Notes under the pieces: generated by a model
Told to the model about the DNA's origin: nothing
The model's database searches: none
What the model saw: the letters and a program-made list of their open reading frames with translations, nothing else
Position numbers and translations under genes: made by a program
Shown here: positions 24,522-36,149 of the stretch, piece by piece
How positions within the stretch are numbered: the stretch's first letter is position 1
Layout: the number at the start of each line of letters is the position of its first letter
Origin: JALYGJ01 sp963781705
GTDB taxonomy: Bacteria; Chloroflexota; Limnocylindria; Limnocylindrales; CSP1-4
Reading direction: 5' to 3'
Assembly: GCA_963781705.1 (NCBI GenBank)
Contig: CAWAGP010000010.1
Location: forward strand, 1 to 64,000
DNA: 64,000 nt

Positions 24522-25742
24522 GTGCCCCAGACTGTCACCCTCAACGCGGTCGAGCTGTTCGTCATCCTGCTCGCCACGGCCACCGCGGCGGCGGTCGTCG
24601 TGCGCCGCATTGCCGTGCCGTACACGGTCGCACTCGTGGTCCTGGGGTTGCTCGCCGGCGTCATCAACTCGGGTCTGGACCTGAGACTACCGCCCGATCT
24701 GATCCTGGCCGTCTTCCTGCCGGCACTGGTGTTCGAGGGCGGCTATCGGCTTGACCTGGGCGAGCTGCGGCGCGTGTACGGAGTCGTCCTGCTGCTGGCG
24801 ATCCCGGGCGTGCTGATCGGCGCGTTGGTGGTGGGCGTGGTGCTCAACCTGTCGACCGGACTGCCGCTCGAACTGGGCTTCATCGTCGGCGCGGCGCTTG
24901 CCGCGACCGACCCGCCCGCGGTGTTGGCAGCAGTTCAGCGGCTGCATGCGCCGAAGTTGTTGACGGCCACCATCGAGGCCGAGAGCCTGTTCAACGACGG
25001 AACCGCGATCGTTGTCTTCGCGGTCGCATTGACGGCCGTCCACGGCAGCGTGAACCCACTCGACGCCGGCCTGTCGATCGTGGTCACCATCGTCAGCAGC
25101 ATGATCATCGGTGGTCTGGGCGGGCTGCTGGCATCGCGCCTGGTGGCCCGCATCGACGACCATCTGATCGAGTTGAGCGTGACCGTGGTGCTTGCGTATG
25201 GCACCTACCTGCTGGCCGACCAGTTACATGAGTCGGGCATCATCGCCACCGTGGTGGCCGCCATCGTGCTCGGCAACTACGGCCGCGCGCGGGGCATGAC
25301 GCAGCGCACCGAGGACGCGATCGACACCGTTTGGGAGTTCGCCGCGTTCTTGTTGACGGCGCTGCTCTTCCTGTTCATCGGCCTGGTGATCAGCGTGCGT
25401 GACCTGCTCGACACGTTGGTGCCCATCTTCTGGGGCATCGTTGGCGTGCTGGCGGCGCGTGTGCTGGTGGTCTACCTCATCACCGGCGGACTGAGCCGGT
25501 TAACGCACGGGCCGATCACCAGCCGCGGCCTGCCGCTCGGCTGGCTGCACGTCATGATGGCCGCCGGCCTGCGCGGTGCCGTCGCGGTGGCACTCGCCCT
25601 GTCATTGCCGGCTGACCTGCCGCAGCGCCAGTTGCTGGTCGAGATCACCTTCGGCATCATCCTGTTCACCCTCATCGGGCAGGGCCTGTCGCTCGATACG
25701 GTCGTGCGCCGCAGCCTGGGTCGCGGCAGCGTTCAGGCCTGA
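24522..25742 (+). CDS. CPA1-family Na+(K+)/H+ antiporter
   Basis: A 406-residue integral membrane protein with about 12 helices, starting at GTG 24522. CPA1 marks are visible: LPALVFEGGYRLDLGELRR in the early helices, LAATDPPAVLAAVQRL (the ATDP proton/sodium binding motif), LLTATIEAESLFNDGTAIVV (the ESLxND motif) and a helix with GLRGAVAVALALSLP. It exchanges Na+ or K+ for H+ at the membrane. There is no cytoplasmic regulatory tail. It is transcribed away from the kdp locus, fitting general cation homeostasis. Confidence 0.92.
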   Translation: MPQTVTLNAVELFVILLATATAAAVVVRRIAVPYTVALVVLGLLAGVINSGLDLRLPPDLILAVFLPALVFEGGYRLDLGELRRVYGVVLLLAIPGVLIGALVVGVVLNLSTGLPLELGFIVGAALAATDPPAVLAAVQRLHAPKLLTATIEAESLFNDGTAIVVFAVALTAVHGSVNPLDAGLSIVVTIVSSMIIGGLGGLLASRLVARIDDHLIELSVTVVLAYGTYLLADQLHESGIIATVVAAIVLGNYGRARGMTQRTEDAIDTVWEFAAFLLTALLFLFIGLVISVRDLLDTLVPIFWGIVGVLAARVLVVYLITGGLSRLTHGPITSRGLPLGWLHVMMAAGLRGAVAVALALSLPADLPQRQLLVEITFGIILFTLIGQGLSLDTVVRRSLGRGSVQA

Positions 25743-25748
25743 CGCCCG

Positions 25749-25766
25749 CCCGCGCGCGGGTCTTTT
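25749..25766 (+). terminator. Terminator after the antiporter gene
   Basis: CCCGCGCGCGGG is fully self-complementary and is followed by TCTTTT, seven bases after the antiporter stop. The stem is short and would leave a tight loop, so efficiency is uncertain. Confidence 0.45.
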
Positions 25767-25800
25767 CGGTGCATGGGAGCCACACATATCCACCCACGGG

Positions 25801-25831
25801 TAGTACTTCTGGGCCACCCCGGGCAGTACTA
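25801..25831. promoter_or_regulatory. Perfect inverted repeat TAGTACT-N17-AGTACTA
   Basis: Two exact 7-bp half-sites are placed with centres 24 bases apart, about two helical turns, in the region upstream of the diguanylate cyclase. A dimer or pair of dimers of a LuxR/NarL-type regulator binding on one face of the DNA would fit. The GGG/CCC flanks extend partial symmetry. Confidence 0.45.
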
Positions 25832-25848
25832 TCGGGGATGAGTTCACG

Positions 25849-25862
25849 GGCCTAGATAGGCC
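25849..25862. promoter_or_regulatory. Palindrome GGCCTA-GA-TAGGCC
   Basis: A 6-bp perfect inverted repeat around GA lies 119 bases before the diguanylate cyclase start and 18 bases after the TAGTACT inverted repeat. It could be a second operator or a small hairpin in the leader. Confidence 0.3.
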
Positions 25863-25980
25863 TTGTCGGGCAGACCGCGGACGCGCCGCGGGCCAACGTG
25901 GGAGTCAACTTGCCCTGCTCTTCCCTGGCCATGGCGCGGTCCGATGACCGCGTGACGTCTTCGACGAGTGCCGCGTCAGC

Positions 25981-27294
25981 ATGACCAATTGGCGTTCTAT
26001 GGGCACAGGCAACGGCCAAGCGGCCGCGGCCGCACACAATGCGCCCGCGGACCGCCCCGCTGCACAGGCCCCGGCGGCCTTCTACGCGCGCGTCACGCGC
26101 ATCGTCAGCTATTTCTTCTTGATCGCGGCGCTGGCCCTGGTGACGCTCTTCGGCGGCGCCGACCAGGCGTCGGTATATGCGTTGCTGGCGCTTGGCCTGT
26201 TTCTGACCGTGTTGTTCCAGGAGATCCTGCCGCCGACCGTATTCGGCGCCTGGCGCGTGCCGCTCCAGGCAGCCGTCGCGCTCGTCTTCCTGACGGTGTT
26301 GCTGGTCTTCACCGGCGGGCGCGGCAGTCCCTACTTCTTCGGCTACGTTCTCCTGCTCTTTGCCGGCGCCCTGTCCGCCAGCGGTTGGTGGCCGAGCGTG
26401 CTAACGCTCTCGACGGCCGCGGCTTACGTGATTGGCGTGCTGGTAGCGCCCGACGCGGGACCGGTCGACCGGGCGGCACTCGGTGCGGTTGTCTTCAACG
26501 TCATCGCCTTCGGCCTGGTCGCTTATGTCGCTTCGGCTATCGGTCGCGAGCAGCGGCACGCGCGCGAGGAAGCGCTACGACTGTCGCGCTTCGATTCGCT
26601 GACCGGGCTGCCCAACCGCGACTACTTCCAGGCGACGGTGGAGCAGGAGATCCTGCGTGCCACCCGCAGCGGCCGGGCGTTCGGCCTCTTGATGATCGAC
26701 CTCGACGGGTTGAAGGCGGCCAACGATCGCTTTGGGCATGCGTCCGGTGACCAGCTCCTGCAGGCGGTAGCCGACGTGCTCCGCGGAGACACGCGTGCAA
26801 CCGACCTCGCGGCGCGCTATGCCGGCGACGAGTTCGTCCTCATCCTGCCCGAGACGGACCTACCGGGCGCGCTGCGCGTTGCCGAGAAGGTGCGCGTCGA
26901 CGTCGCGCGCCTGGCGTTGCCGCACGAAGGCGCGCTGATACGCACGTCGGCCTCGATCGGCCTGGTCACCTATCCCGACGACGGACGCACGTCAATCGAG
27001 CTGATGCGCCGCGCAGATCTCGCGATGTACGAGGCGAAGCGGCGCGGCAAGGACCAGATCGTGCGCTACGCGCGCCAGGTGGTCGTGCCCATGGGCGCGC
27101 CGGGCAGCGGGCCGTCGATGGCCCAGGCCGTGCCGGCCAATTCGTCCGCGGCTTCCCATCACCCGTCCGTTCCAGCGCGAAGCGCCTTGGCGGAGGATGC
27201 CTTCGCGGCCCATGGGGCGCAGCTGGCGCCAGCTGCGCAGCCGGCGCCGGTGCCGCCGGAGTCACCCGGTCCGCCACCCTGGGGAGGGTCCTGA
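25981..27294 (+). CDS. Membrane diguanylate cyclase (GGDEF domain)
   Basis: A 437-residue protein with about six membrane helices (residues 35-190) and a GGDEF domain (about 200-365). The catalytic loop reads YAGDEF, so the first Gly of GGDEF is Ala; AGDEF cyclases can be active. Other conserved elements are DSLTGLPNRDYF, MIDLDGLKAANDRFGHASGDQLL and MRRADLAMYEAKRRGKD. No RxxD inhibitory site is obvious. The C-terminal 70 residues are Pro/Ala rich and probably disordered. It would make c-di-GMP in response to a membrane cue. A Met seven codons in (25999) is an alternative start. Confidence 0.9.
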   Translation: MTNWRSMGTGNGQAAAAAHNAPADRPAAQAPAAFYARVTRIVSYFFLIAALALVTLFGGADQASVYALLALGLFLTVLFQEILPPTVFGAWRVPLQAAVALVFLTVLLVFTGGRGSPYFFGYVLLLFAGALSASGWWPSVLTLSTAAAYVIGVLVAPDAGPVDRAALGAVVFNVIAFGLVAYVASAIGREQRHAREEALRLSRFDSLTGLPNRDYFQATVEQEILRATRSGRAFGLLMIDLDGLKAANDRFGHASGDQLLQAVADVLRGDTRATDLAARYAGDEFVLILPETDLPGALRVAEKVRVDVARLALPHEGALIRTSASIGLVTYPDDGRTSIELMRRADLAMYEAKRRGKDQIVRYARQVVVPMGAPGSGPSMAQAVPANSSAASHHPSVPARSALAEDAFAAHGAQLAPAAQPAPVPPESPGPPPWGGS

Positions 27295-27317
27295 GGCGCC
27301 CGATGTAGCCTAGGCGC

Positions 27318-28544
27318 GTGAGCGAACGCCGCCCGCGCGCTGCGGCTGGATTTGGCACCCGCGCCCTCTCGGCGGCGACCCGCGCGCCGCGGGTCGACCA
27401 GCAGCCCGACGCCGTACCCATCTATCAGGCGGTGACCTTCAGCGCCGACGATGCGGCGCAACTGGGCGACATCCTGGCCGACCGTCAGCCGGGCTATGCC
27501 TATTCGCGCATAGACAACCCCACCTCGTCAGCCCTCGCCGAAGCGCTGGCCGAGATCGAGGGCGCCGAGGCCGCCTACTGCTTCGCGACGGGCATGGCCG
27601 CGATCCACGCCGCGCTGCTGTCGCTCGTCAGTGCCGGCGACCACGTCGTTGCCGCCAAGGCGATCTATGGCAGCGTGCAGCATCTGCTCGAGAACGTATT
27701 CGCGCGCCTGGGGGTCAACACGACCTTCGTCGACACCAGTGACGGCGACGCCGTCAGCGCCGCCATCCGTCCCAACACGCGCGTGCTCTACTTCGAAACC
27801 ATCGCCAATCCGACCATCGTGGTGAGCGACGTGGCCGACCTCGCCCAGCGGGCGCATGCGCGCGGAGTGACGGTGATCGTCGACAACACGTTCGCCTCGC
27901 CCTACCTGTGTCGGCCGGTCGAGCTGGGCGCCGACCTGGTCGTCGAGTCGTGCACCAAGTGGCTGGGCGGCCACTCTGACGTCCTGGGCGGCGTGGTTGC
28001 CGGCCGCCGCGACCTCGTCCGTGCCGTGCGCGCGGTGCAGGTCGACACGGGTGGCAGCCTGGCGCCGTTCTCGGCGTTCCTGATCCTGCGCGGCGTCGAG
28101 ACGCTCCACGTGCGCATGGATCGCCACGGTGACAACGCGCTGATCCTGGCCCGCCACCTGGAAGCCTCGGCGCCGGTCAGGCGCGTGTTCTATCCGGGCC
28201 TGTCCAGCCATCCGCAGTTCGCGGTCGCGCAGCGCCAGTTGCGCGCCGGCGGCGGCATGCTCGCCTTCGATGTCGGCGACCGGCGGGCCGCCGGCGCCCT
28301 GCTGGATGGACTCTCGTTGCCGCCGCGTACCGCCTCGCTGGGCAGCGTCCGCACAATCGCCGTACATCCACCGTCGACCACGCACCGCCAGCTTGATAGT
28401 GCCGCGCTGGCGCGTGCCGGCATCGCTGAAGGATTGGTGCGCGTGTCGGTCGGTCTCGAGGATGCGGCCGACCTGGTCGATGATTTCGACCGCGGCTTGG
28501 CCGCAGGCCGCGACGCGCTGGCGGTCGGTTCGGTCCAGCCATAG
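27318..28544 (+). CDS. Cys/Met metabolism PLP-dependent enzyme (cystathionine gamma-synthase/lyase type)
   Basis: A 408-residue fold-type I transsulfuration enzyme. It opens with FGTRALSAATRAP and DAVPIYQAVTFSADD, continues with YSRIDNPTSSALAEALAEIEGAE, and carries the PLP lysine in ESCTKWLGGHSDVLGG (Lys about 214). The aspartate for the pyridine nitrogen is in VTVIVDNTFASPYLCRP. Members catalyse gamma-synthesis, gamma-lysis or sulfhydrylation; the sequence alone does not let me choose. Nothing nearby is an obvious pathway partner, although a MetE-like gene lies about 12 kb away. Confidence 0.88.
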   Translation: MSERRPRAAAGFGTRALSAATRAPRVDQQPDAVPIYQAVTFSADDAAQLGDILADRQPGYAYSRIDNPTSSALAEALAEIEGAEAAYCFATGMAAIHAALLSLVSAGDHVVAAKAIYGSVQHLLENVFARLGVNTTFVDTSDGDAVSAAIRPNTRVLYFETIANPTIVVSDVADLAQRAHARGVTVIVDNTFASPYLCRPVELGADLVVESCTKWLGGHSDVLGGVVAGRRDLVRAVRAVQVDTGGSLAPFSAFLILRGVETLHVRMDRHGDNALILARHLEASAPVRRVFYPGLSSHPQFAVAQRQLRAGGGMLAFDVGDRRAAGALLDGLSLPPRTASLGSVRTIAVHPPSTTHRQLDSAALARAGIAEGLVRVSVGLEDAADLVDDFDRGLAAGRDALAVGSVQP

Positions 28545-28612
28545 CCTCCATCTCGCTCGGCGCACGCCGCGCCAACAGGCAATCCGACTTCGTCGGCCGC
28601 ATCGGCTGGCGG

Positions 28613-30034
28613 GTGTGGCGAACGCTGACCAGCGTTGGCTTCGCCGTGCTGCAGATCGGCGTGCTGACCGTCGCCGGCGTGATCGGCGCCGTGCTGCGCC
28701 AGATACCAACTGCCGCGCTCCATGATCCGCAGGGGTACGCCGAGCAACTCGCGATCATCCACGGGATCTATGACCCGCTGTCGCTGTTCGGCATCAACAT
28801 TGGCCCGGCCATGGTCGACGTGTTCGACTGGCTGGGCTTCTTCCGCGTCTTCTCCGCGCCCTGGTTCGTGTTCATGCTCACGCTGCTGGCGGTCAGCATC
28901 GTGGTCTGCACGCTCGACCGAACGCCGGGCCTGTGGCGCGCCGCGCGCCACGTCAAGGTCGTCCACGGTCCGTCCTTCTACGACCTGGGGCTTAACCATC
29001 GGGCTCGTTTCGACGCTGTCGGGCCGGAGGCGTTCGACGCGCTCGGCGGCGTGCTGCGGCGGCAGCACTTCCGGCTGCGCCGGGAAGAGGCGAACGGGGC
29101 CGTCTACGTGTACGGCGACAAGTACCGCTTCCTGAAGCTGGCGACGCTGCTCACTCACCTGGGGCTGATCCTGTTCGTGGTCGGCGCCGCGCTGACGACC
29201 GTGCTCGGCTTCGAAACGGTCGTCTTCCTGGGCCAGGGCGACACGGCGCCGGTGCAGGCAGTCGGCACGCCAGACAACCTGCTCGTCAAGAACATTCATT
29301 TCGACGCACCGACGCGGCCGGACGGCACGTTCGCCGACTTCACCACCGACCTGGCCGTGTATGAGAACGGCCAGGAGGTCGCGCGCAAGACCATCCGCGT
29401 CAACGACCCGCTCGAATTCGATGGCTATGCCTTCCATCAGAACACCTTCGGACCGGCCGAGATCATGACTGTTCGCAGCGCGAGCGGCGAGCTGGTCTGG
29501 CAGGGGCCCGTCCTGCTGACCGGCCAGCTGGCCGGCCTGCCGCAGGGCTTCTTCACCATTCCCGGCTCGGATATCGGCCTGCTGCTGGTGCTCGACAAGA
29601 CCGACGCCGGCGCGCCGCTGCTGGCCCTCACCGGCATCAGCGCCACGACCGCGCAGCCGGGTGGCACGAACATCGAATTCATCAACGGTCTCAGCCTCGG
29701 CCAGACGAGCAACCCGGCCGACACCGGCGGCTTCGCGGTCACGTGGCAGCAGGCCAGCGCCTATACCGGCATGGTCATCAAGCGCGATCCCGGCCAGGGC
29801 ATGATCTGGCTCGCCTACCTGTGCCTGATCAGCGGGCTGATCCTGAGCTTCTACTTCCCGCGGCGCAGAGTCTGGGCACGTCTCTCCGCCGGCCGTCTCG
29901 AGCTGGCCCTCGTGGCCGATCGTTATGCCAACACCGAGCGCGAGTTCGACGCCTTGCTGGAGCAGCTGGCGGTCCGACTCCGTAACCGTCCCGAGCGTCG
30001 TTTGCAACCGTCGGCGGGACCCGGCCGCGGGTAG
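28613..30034 (+). CDS. ResB-like cytochrome c biogenesis protein
   Basis: A 473-residue membrane protein from GTG 28613. Membrane helices lie near residues 6-26, 77-97, 175-195 and 398-418, with a large extracytoplasmic beta-rich region between the third and fourth (FETVVFLGQGDTAPV, LEFDGYAFHQNTFGP). The order and the DPLSLFGINIGP and LLTHLGLILFVVGA segments match ResB/CcsB of the system II haem-delivery pathway. The usual CcsA/ResC partner is absent from this window. The function is membrane haem transport to apocytochromes by family. Confidence 0.8.
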   Translation: MWRTLTSVGFAVLQIGVLTVAGVIGAVLRQIPTAALHDPQGYAEQLAIIHGIYDPLSLFGINIGPAMVDVFDWLGFFRVFSAPWFVFMLTLLAVSIVVCTLDRTPGLWRAARHVKVVHGPSFYDLGLNHRARFDAVGPEAFDALGGVLRRQHFRLRREEANGAVYVYGDKYRFLKLATLLTHLGLILFVVGAALTTVLGFETVVFLGQGDTAPVQAVGTPDNLLVKNIHFDAPTRPDGTFADFTTDLAVYENGQEVARKTIRVNDPLEFDGYAFHQNTFGPAEIMTVRSASGELVWQGPVLLTGQLAGLPQGFFTIPGSDIGLLLVLDKTDAGAPLLALTGISATTAQPGGTNIEFINGLSLGQTSNPADTGGFAVTWQQASAYTGMVIKRDPGQGMIWLAYLCLISGLILSFYFPRRRVWARLSAGRLELALVADRYANTEREFDALLEQLAVRLRNRPERRLQPSAGPGRG

Positions 30035-30098
30035 ACTCCGAACAGTCGTGCGACGCCGTCGAGGCCAGGCGCCGACAGTTGCGGAGGGTTCATCGACG

Positions 30099-32375
<2,277 letters not shown>

Positions 32376-32414
32376 GACCGCGCGCCGCCCGTACGGTCTG
32401 GTTACTCTTCGCGG

Positions 32415-32951
32415 ATGGCCTCGCAAGTCGATCCCGTAGCGCAGCCGAACGAGTATCAGCGCCTGCTGCTCGCCCGGCTCGGTGACGCCGACCCGGCGGC
32501 AATCCAGGCGGGCACGCCGGCGGCCATTCGCGAGCTCGTCACACAGGCTGGACGGGATGTGCGCACCCGGCCGGAGCCGCACGAGTGGTCCGTGCTCCAG
32601 TGCATCGCCCACATCTGCGACGCGGAGCTGGTCATCGCCGGCCGCTATCGCTGGGTACTTGCCCACGACAAGCCGGACATTCAGCCCTACGACCAGGATC
32701 TGTGGGTCGACCGCTTTCACACCGATTCGGCCGAGGGCCCCGACGAACTGCTGTCGTGGTTCGAGCCGCTGCGCGCGGCCGATCTGGCGCTCTGGCGGGG
32801 CACGCCGGCCGCCGACCGCGCGCGCTACGGCATTCACCGCGAACGCGGACCTGAGAGCTACGAGCTGACCTTCCGGCTGACCGCCGGCCACGACCTGGTC
32901 CACCTTGACCAGGCGCGGCGCGCACTGGAGCAGGTTCGCGCTGGACGCTGA
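32415..32951 (+). CDS. DinB-superfamily protein
   Basis: A 178-residue four-helix-bundle protein. The pattern EWSVLQCIAHICDAELVIAGRYRWVL, with a His in the second helix and later RLTAGHDLVHLDQARRAL with further His, is the DinB/YfiT metal-binding layout. Such proteins include thiol-dependent transferases and proteins of unknown substrate. It is followed by an overlapping glycosylase gene, so a stress or DNA-damage context is plausible but not shown. Confidence 0.75.
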   Translation: MASQVDPVAQPNEYQRLLLARLGDADPAAIQAGTPAAIRELVTQAGRDVRTRPEPHEWSVLQCIAHICDAELVIAGRYRWVLAHDKPDIQPYDQDLWVDRFHTDSAEGPDELLSWFEPLRAADLALWRGTPAADRARYGIHRERGPESYELTFRLTAGHDLVHLDQARRALEQVRAGR

Positions 32952-33513
32952 TCTGCCGCGCTGCTGGTGGGCGCGCGACGATCCGCTGCTGACCGAGTAT
33001 CACGATCGCGAATGGGGGCGCCGCACGGGCGACGACCGGGCGCTCTTCGAGATGCTCACGCTGGAATGTTTCCAGGCGGGTCTGTCGTGGCTGACCATCC
33101 TGCGCAAGCGCGCGGCGTTTCGCGTCGCACTCGCCGATTTCGAGCCGCGCACGGTGGCCGCCTTCGGCGACGCTGATCGTGCTCGACTGCTGGCAGATGC
33201 GGGCATCGTGCGTAACCGGGCCAAGGTCGAGGCTGCCATCGGCAACGCGACCGCCACCCTGGAACTGGCGCGTGCACACGGCTCTTTCGCTGGGTACCTC
33301 GAGCTGATGGCTCCGCCACCGCCGGAGCGACTGCCGCCAACCGCCACTGCGGCGGACCTCGCGACGACGACTTTGACTTCCGATGCGCTGTCGGTCGATC
33401 TGAGGAGTCGCGGCTTCCGTTTCGTAGGCTCCACGATCGTCTACTCGTTCATGCAGGCGGTCGGCCTGGTCGACGACCACCTGCCGGGCTGCTTCCTATA
33501 CGGCATGATGTGA
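32905..33513 (+). CDS. tag: DNA-3-methyladenine glycosylase I
   Basis: Up to 202 residues from a TTG at 32905, overlapping the DinB gene; the conserved part starts at RCWWARDDPLLTEYHDREWG, where Cys and His bind the Tag zinc. FEMLTLECFQAGLSWLTILRKR, then RGFRFVGSTIVYSFMQAVGLV and the second zinc pair in DDHLPGCF, complete the signature. The enzyme excises 3-methyladenine from DNA. The true start is uncertain. The four-base gap to the next gene suggests co-transcription with the acylase. Confidence 0.9.
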   Translation: MTRRGAHWSRFALDADLPRCWWARDDPLLTEYHDREWGRRTGDDRALFEMLTLECFQAGLSWLTILRKRAAFRVALADFEPRTVAAFGDADRARLLADAGIVRNRAKVEAAIGNATATLELARAHGSFAGYLELMAPPPPERLPPTATAADLATTTLTSDALSVDLRSRGFRFVGSTIVYSFMQAVGLVDDHLPGCFLYGMM

Positions 33514-33517
33514 TGCG

Positions 33518-36136
33518 GTGAAGCCTCTGTGGAGCGCCGTGCGGCGCGTGCTGTTCGTGGCCCTGATCGGCGTGCTGGTGCTGGTGCTGGCTGTCGGCGG
33601 TCTCTTCGCCTGGCTGGCTGAGCGGGATCTCCCGCAGCGGACCGGCACGCTGGAACTGCCCGGCCTCGCGGCGCCGGTGCGCGTCGTCCGCGACCAGTAC
33701 GGCGTCGTCAACATCTACGCCTCGACCACGGCCGACCTCTTCGCTGCGCAGGGCTACGTTGAGGCGTCCGAACGGATGTGGCAGATGGACGTCTGGCGTC
33801 ACATCGGAGCGGGGCGCCTGTCCGAGCTGTTCGGCAAGAGCGAGCTCGCTACGGACGAGTTCATTCGCACGCTGGGCTGGCGCCATGCGGCGCAGAACGA
33901 CTGGGCCGCGATATCCGATGACGGCCGCGTCGCCCTGGAGGCCTACTCCAGCGGGGTCAACGCTTGGCTCGACCAGCACGGCGACCTGCCGCTGCCGTTC
34001 GTGCTGACCGGCCTGCAGGGCGCCGGCGGCGGTCTGGCCGGCTACCGGCCCGAACCATGGACGCCGGTCGACACGCTGACGTGGCAGAAGGTGCAGGCGT
34101 GGTCGCTGGGCGGCAACTGGGACTCGGAGTTGCTGCGCATGCTGATGCTGCGACGCGGCATGACGGCCGACCAGATCGACCAGCTGGTGCCGGCCTACGA
34201 CCCGACCCGGCCGACGGTCATTCCATCGGTCGCCGGCCAATCCGTGCCCGCCATCAATGCTGGCGATGCCTTGCCGGTGGCCGCCGTCATCACCAGCGAC
34301 GCCACCGGCGACGCCCAATTGCTCGACGTGGCCGCCGGGCTGCGCCAGACGATCGCCATGGCCGCCGGCGGTGCCGACCTATCCGGCTCGAACGGTTTCG
34401 TGGTTGCGCCGTCGCGCTCGGCCACCGGCGGCGCGCTGCTGGCCAACGACCCGCACCTCGACATCAGCATGCCGTCGGTGTGGTTCCTGGTCGGCCTGCA
34501 CTGCCAGCCGGTCGGACCCGGGTGTCCGTACGACGTCGCCGGCGCCGGTTTCCCGGGCGTGCCCGGCGTCGTGCTCGGCCACAACAACCGCATCGCCTGG
34601 GGGCTGACCAATGTCGGTCCGGACGTGCAGGATCTGTTCTCGGAGACGGTCGACCCGGCCGATCCGACGCACTACCTGTATAAGGGCCAGAGTCTGCCCT
34701 TCGATGTGCGCCAGGAGACGATCAAGGTCGCCGGCGACAATGACGTGACGATCGACGTCCGTTCCACTGTTCACGGGCCGGTCATCAGCGATGTCACGAC
34801 CGAGCTCGAGCCGCAGTCGGCGGGTGGCGACGAGCTCGGTCAAGCCGGCCAGGTCTACGCCCTCGAGTGGACGGCGACGCAGCAGGTCGACCACACCATC
34901 GACGCCGTGCTGGGCGTCAACCGGGCGCAGAACTGGGACGAGTTTCGCGCTGCCCTGGCCAACTTCGGCGCGCCGTCGCAGACCTTCCTGTACGCGGACT
35001 TGGACGGCAACATCGGCGTCCAGATCCCCGGCCTGATACCGATTCGTGCGTCAGGTGACGGCCAATATCCGGCGCCCGGTGAGGACGGCAGCCACGACTG
35101 GACGGGCTATATCCCATACGACCAGCTGCCGTACGCCTACGACCCGCCGCAGGGCATCATCGTCGCCTCGAACAACGAGCCGGTCGATTCGTCGTACGCA
35201 TACTTCCTCGGCCGTGACTGGGATCCCGGCTATCGCGCGACGCGCATCCACCAGCTGCTCGACGCTGCCGGCTCGTCGATCACCACCGACACGCTGCGCG
35301 CCATCCAGTCGGACGTGATGCTCACGCGCGCGGCGCCGGTGATCGACAACCTGGGTGGCGCCGCGCCGCAGACGGCCGATGGGCAACTGCTCAAGCAGAC
35401 CATCCTCGACTGGCGCGGCGATCTGACGTGCACCACCGATTCGAAGGGGTGCGCGGCGTACGAGACGTTCGAATATCGGCTGTTGCGCGCCACGCTCGAC
35501 GACGAGTTGGGTGCCGGCGACTCCGCCGACAACACCGCGTGGCGGTACATCGGCTCCGAGCCATCGCACGAGTTCCTGGCGCGCCTCGTTACCCAGCCGG
35601 TCAACCCGTGGTGGGACGACACGACCACCACCGGCGTGCACGAGACGCGCGACCAGGTCATGAGCGCGGCGCTGGACGCGGCTGCGGCCGACCTGCGCCA
35701 CGACCTGGGTGATCCGGCCAACTGGACGTGGGGCCGGATCCACACCGTCACGTTCCAGGAACAGACGCTGGGCACGTCCGGCATCGGCCCGCTGGAGGCG
35801 ATCTTCAACCAGGGTCCGTTCGCAGCGCCGGGCAGTTGCACCACGGTCGACAAGATCTGCGGCTCGATCAGCAACGAGTGGCCGCAGGGCGGCGCACCGG
35901 CGGACCTGCAGCACATGTTCGCGGCGAGCAGCGCGCCCTCTTACCGGCTGGCGATCGACATGTCCAATCTCGATGGGGCAACCATCCTGCAGGCGACCGG
36001 CCAGTCAGGCCAGCCGTTCGACACTCACTACGGCGACTTCATCCAGCGCTGGCTGGCGAACGAGCCATTGCCGTTCCTGTGGACTCAGGGCGCGATCGAC
36101 GCGTCCGCGTACCAGGTGCTCACGCTGACGCCCTGA
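33518..36136 (+). CDS. Penicillin acylase (Ntn-hydrolase) family protein
   Basis: An 872-residue exported or membrane-anchored hydrolase. One N-terminal membrane helix (VLFVALIGVLVLVLAVGGLF) precedes the alpha-chain (VRDQYGVVNIYAST, AQGYVEASERMWQMDVWRH). Autoprocessing is expected before Ser291 in ADLSGSNGFVVAPS, the catalytic nucleophile of the beta-chain; conserved NDPHLDISMPSVW and GHNNRIAWGLTNVGPDVQDLF follow. The family cleaves amide bonds of beta-lactams, acyl-homoserine lactones or lipopeptides; the substrate here is unknown. Acyl-homoserine lactone quenching is one possibility. Confidence 0.92.
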   Translation: MKPLWSAVRRVLFVALIGVLVLVLAVGGLFAWLAERDLPQRTGTLELPGLAAPVRVVRDQYGVVNIYASTTADLFAAQGYVEASERMWQMDVWRHIGAGRLSELFGKSELATDEFIRTLGWRHAAQNDWAAISDDGRVALEAYSSGVNAWLDQHGDLPLPFVLTGLQGAGGGLAGYRPEPWTPVDTLTWQKVQAWSLGGNWDSELLRMLMLRRGMTADQIDQLVPAYDPTRPTVIPSVAGQSVPAINAGDALPVAAVITSDATGDAQLLDVAAGLRQTIAMAAGGADLSGSNGFVVAPSRSATGGALLANDPHLDISMPSVWFLVGLHCQPVGPGCPYDVAGAGFPGVPGVVLGHNNRIAWGLTNVGPDVQDLFSETVDPADPTHYLYKGQSLPFDVRQETIKVAGDNDVTIDVRSTVHGPVISDVTTELEPQSAGGDELGQAGQVYALEWTATQQVDHTIDAVLGVNRAQNWDEFRAALANFGAPSQTFLYADLDGNIGVQIPGLIPIRASGDGQYPAPGEDGSHDWTGYIPYDQLPYAYDPPQGIIVASNNEPVDSSYAYFLGRDWDPGYRATRIHQLLDAAGSSITTDTLRAIQSDVMLTRAAPVIDNLGGAAPQTADGQLLKQTILDWRGDLTCTTDSKGCAAYETFEYRLLRATLDDELGAGDSADNTAWRYIGSEPSHEFLARLVTQPVNPWWDDTTTTGVHETRDQVMSAALDAAAADLRHDLGDPANWTWGRIHTVTFQEQTLGTSGIGPLEAIFNQGPFAAPGSCTTVDKICGSISNEWPQGGAPADLQHMFAASSAPSYRLAIDMSNLDGATILQATGQSGQPFDTHYGDFIQRWLANEPLPFLWTQGAIDASAYQVLTLTP

Positions 36137-36149
36137 GCGCGGACGAGTG

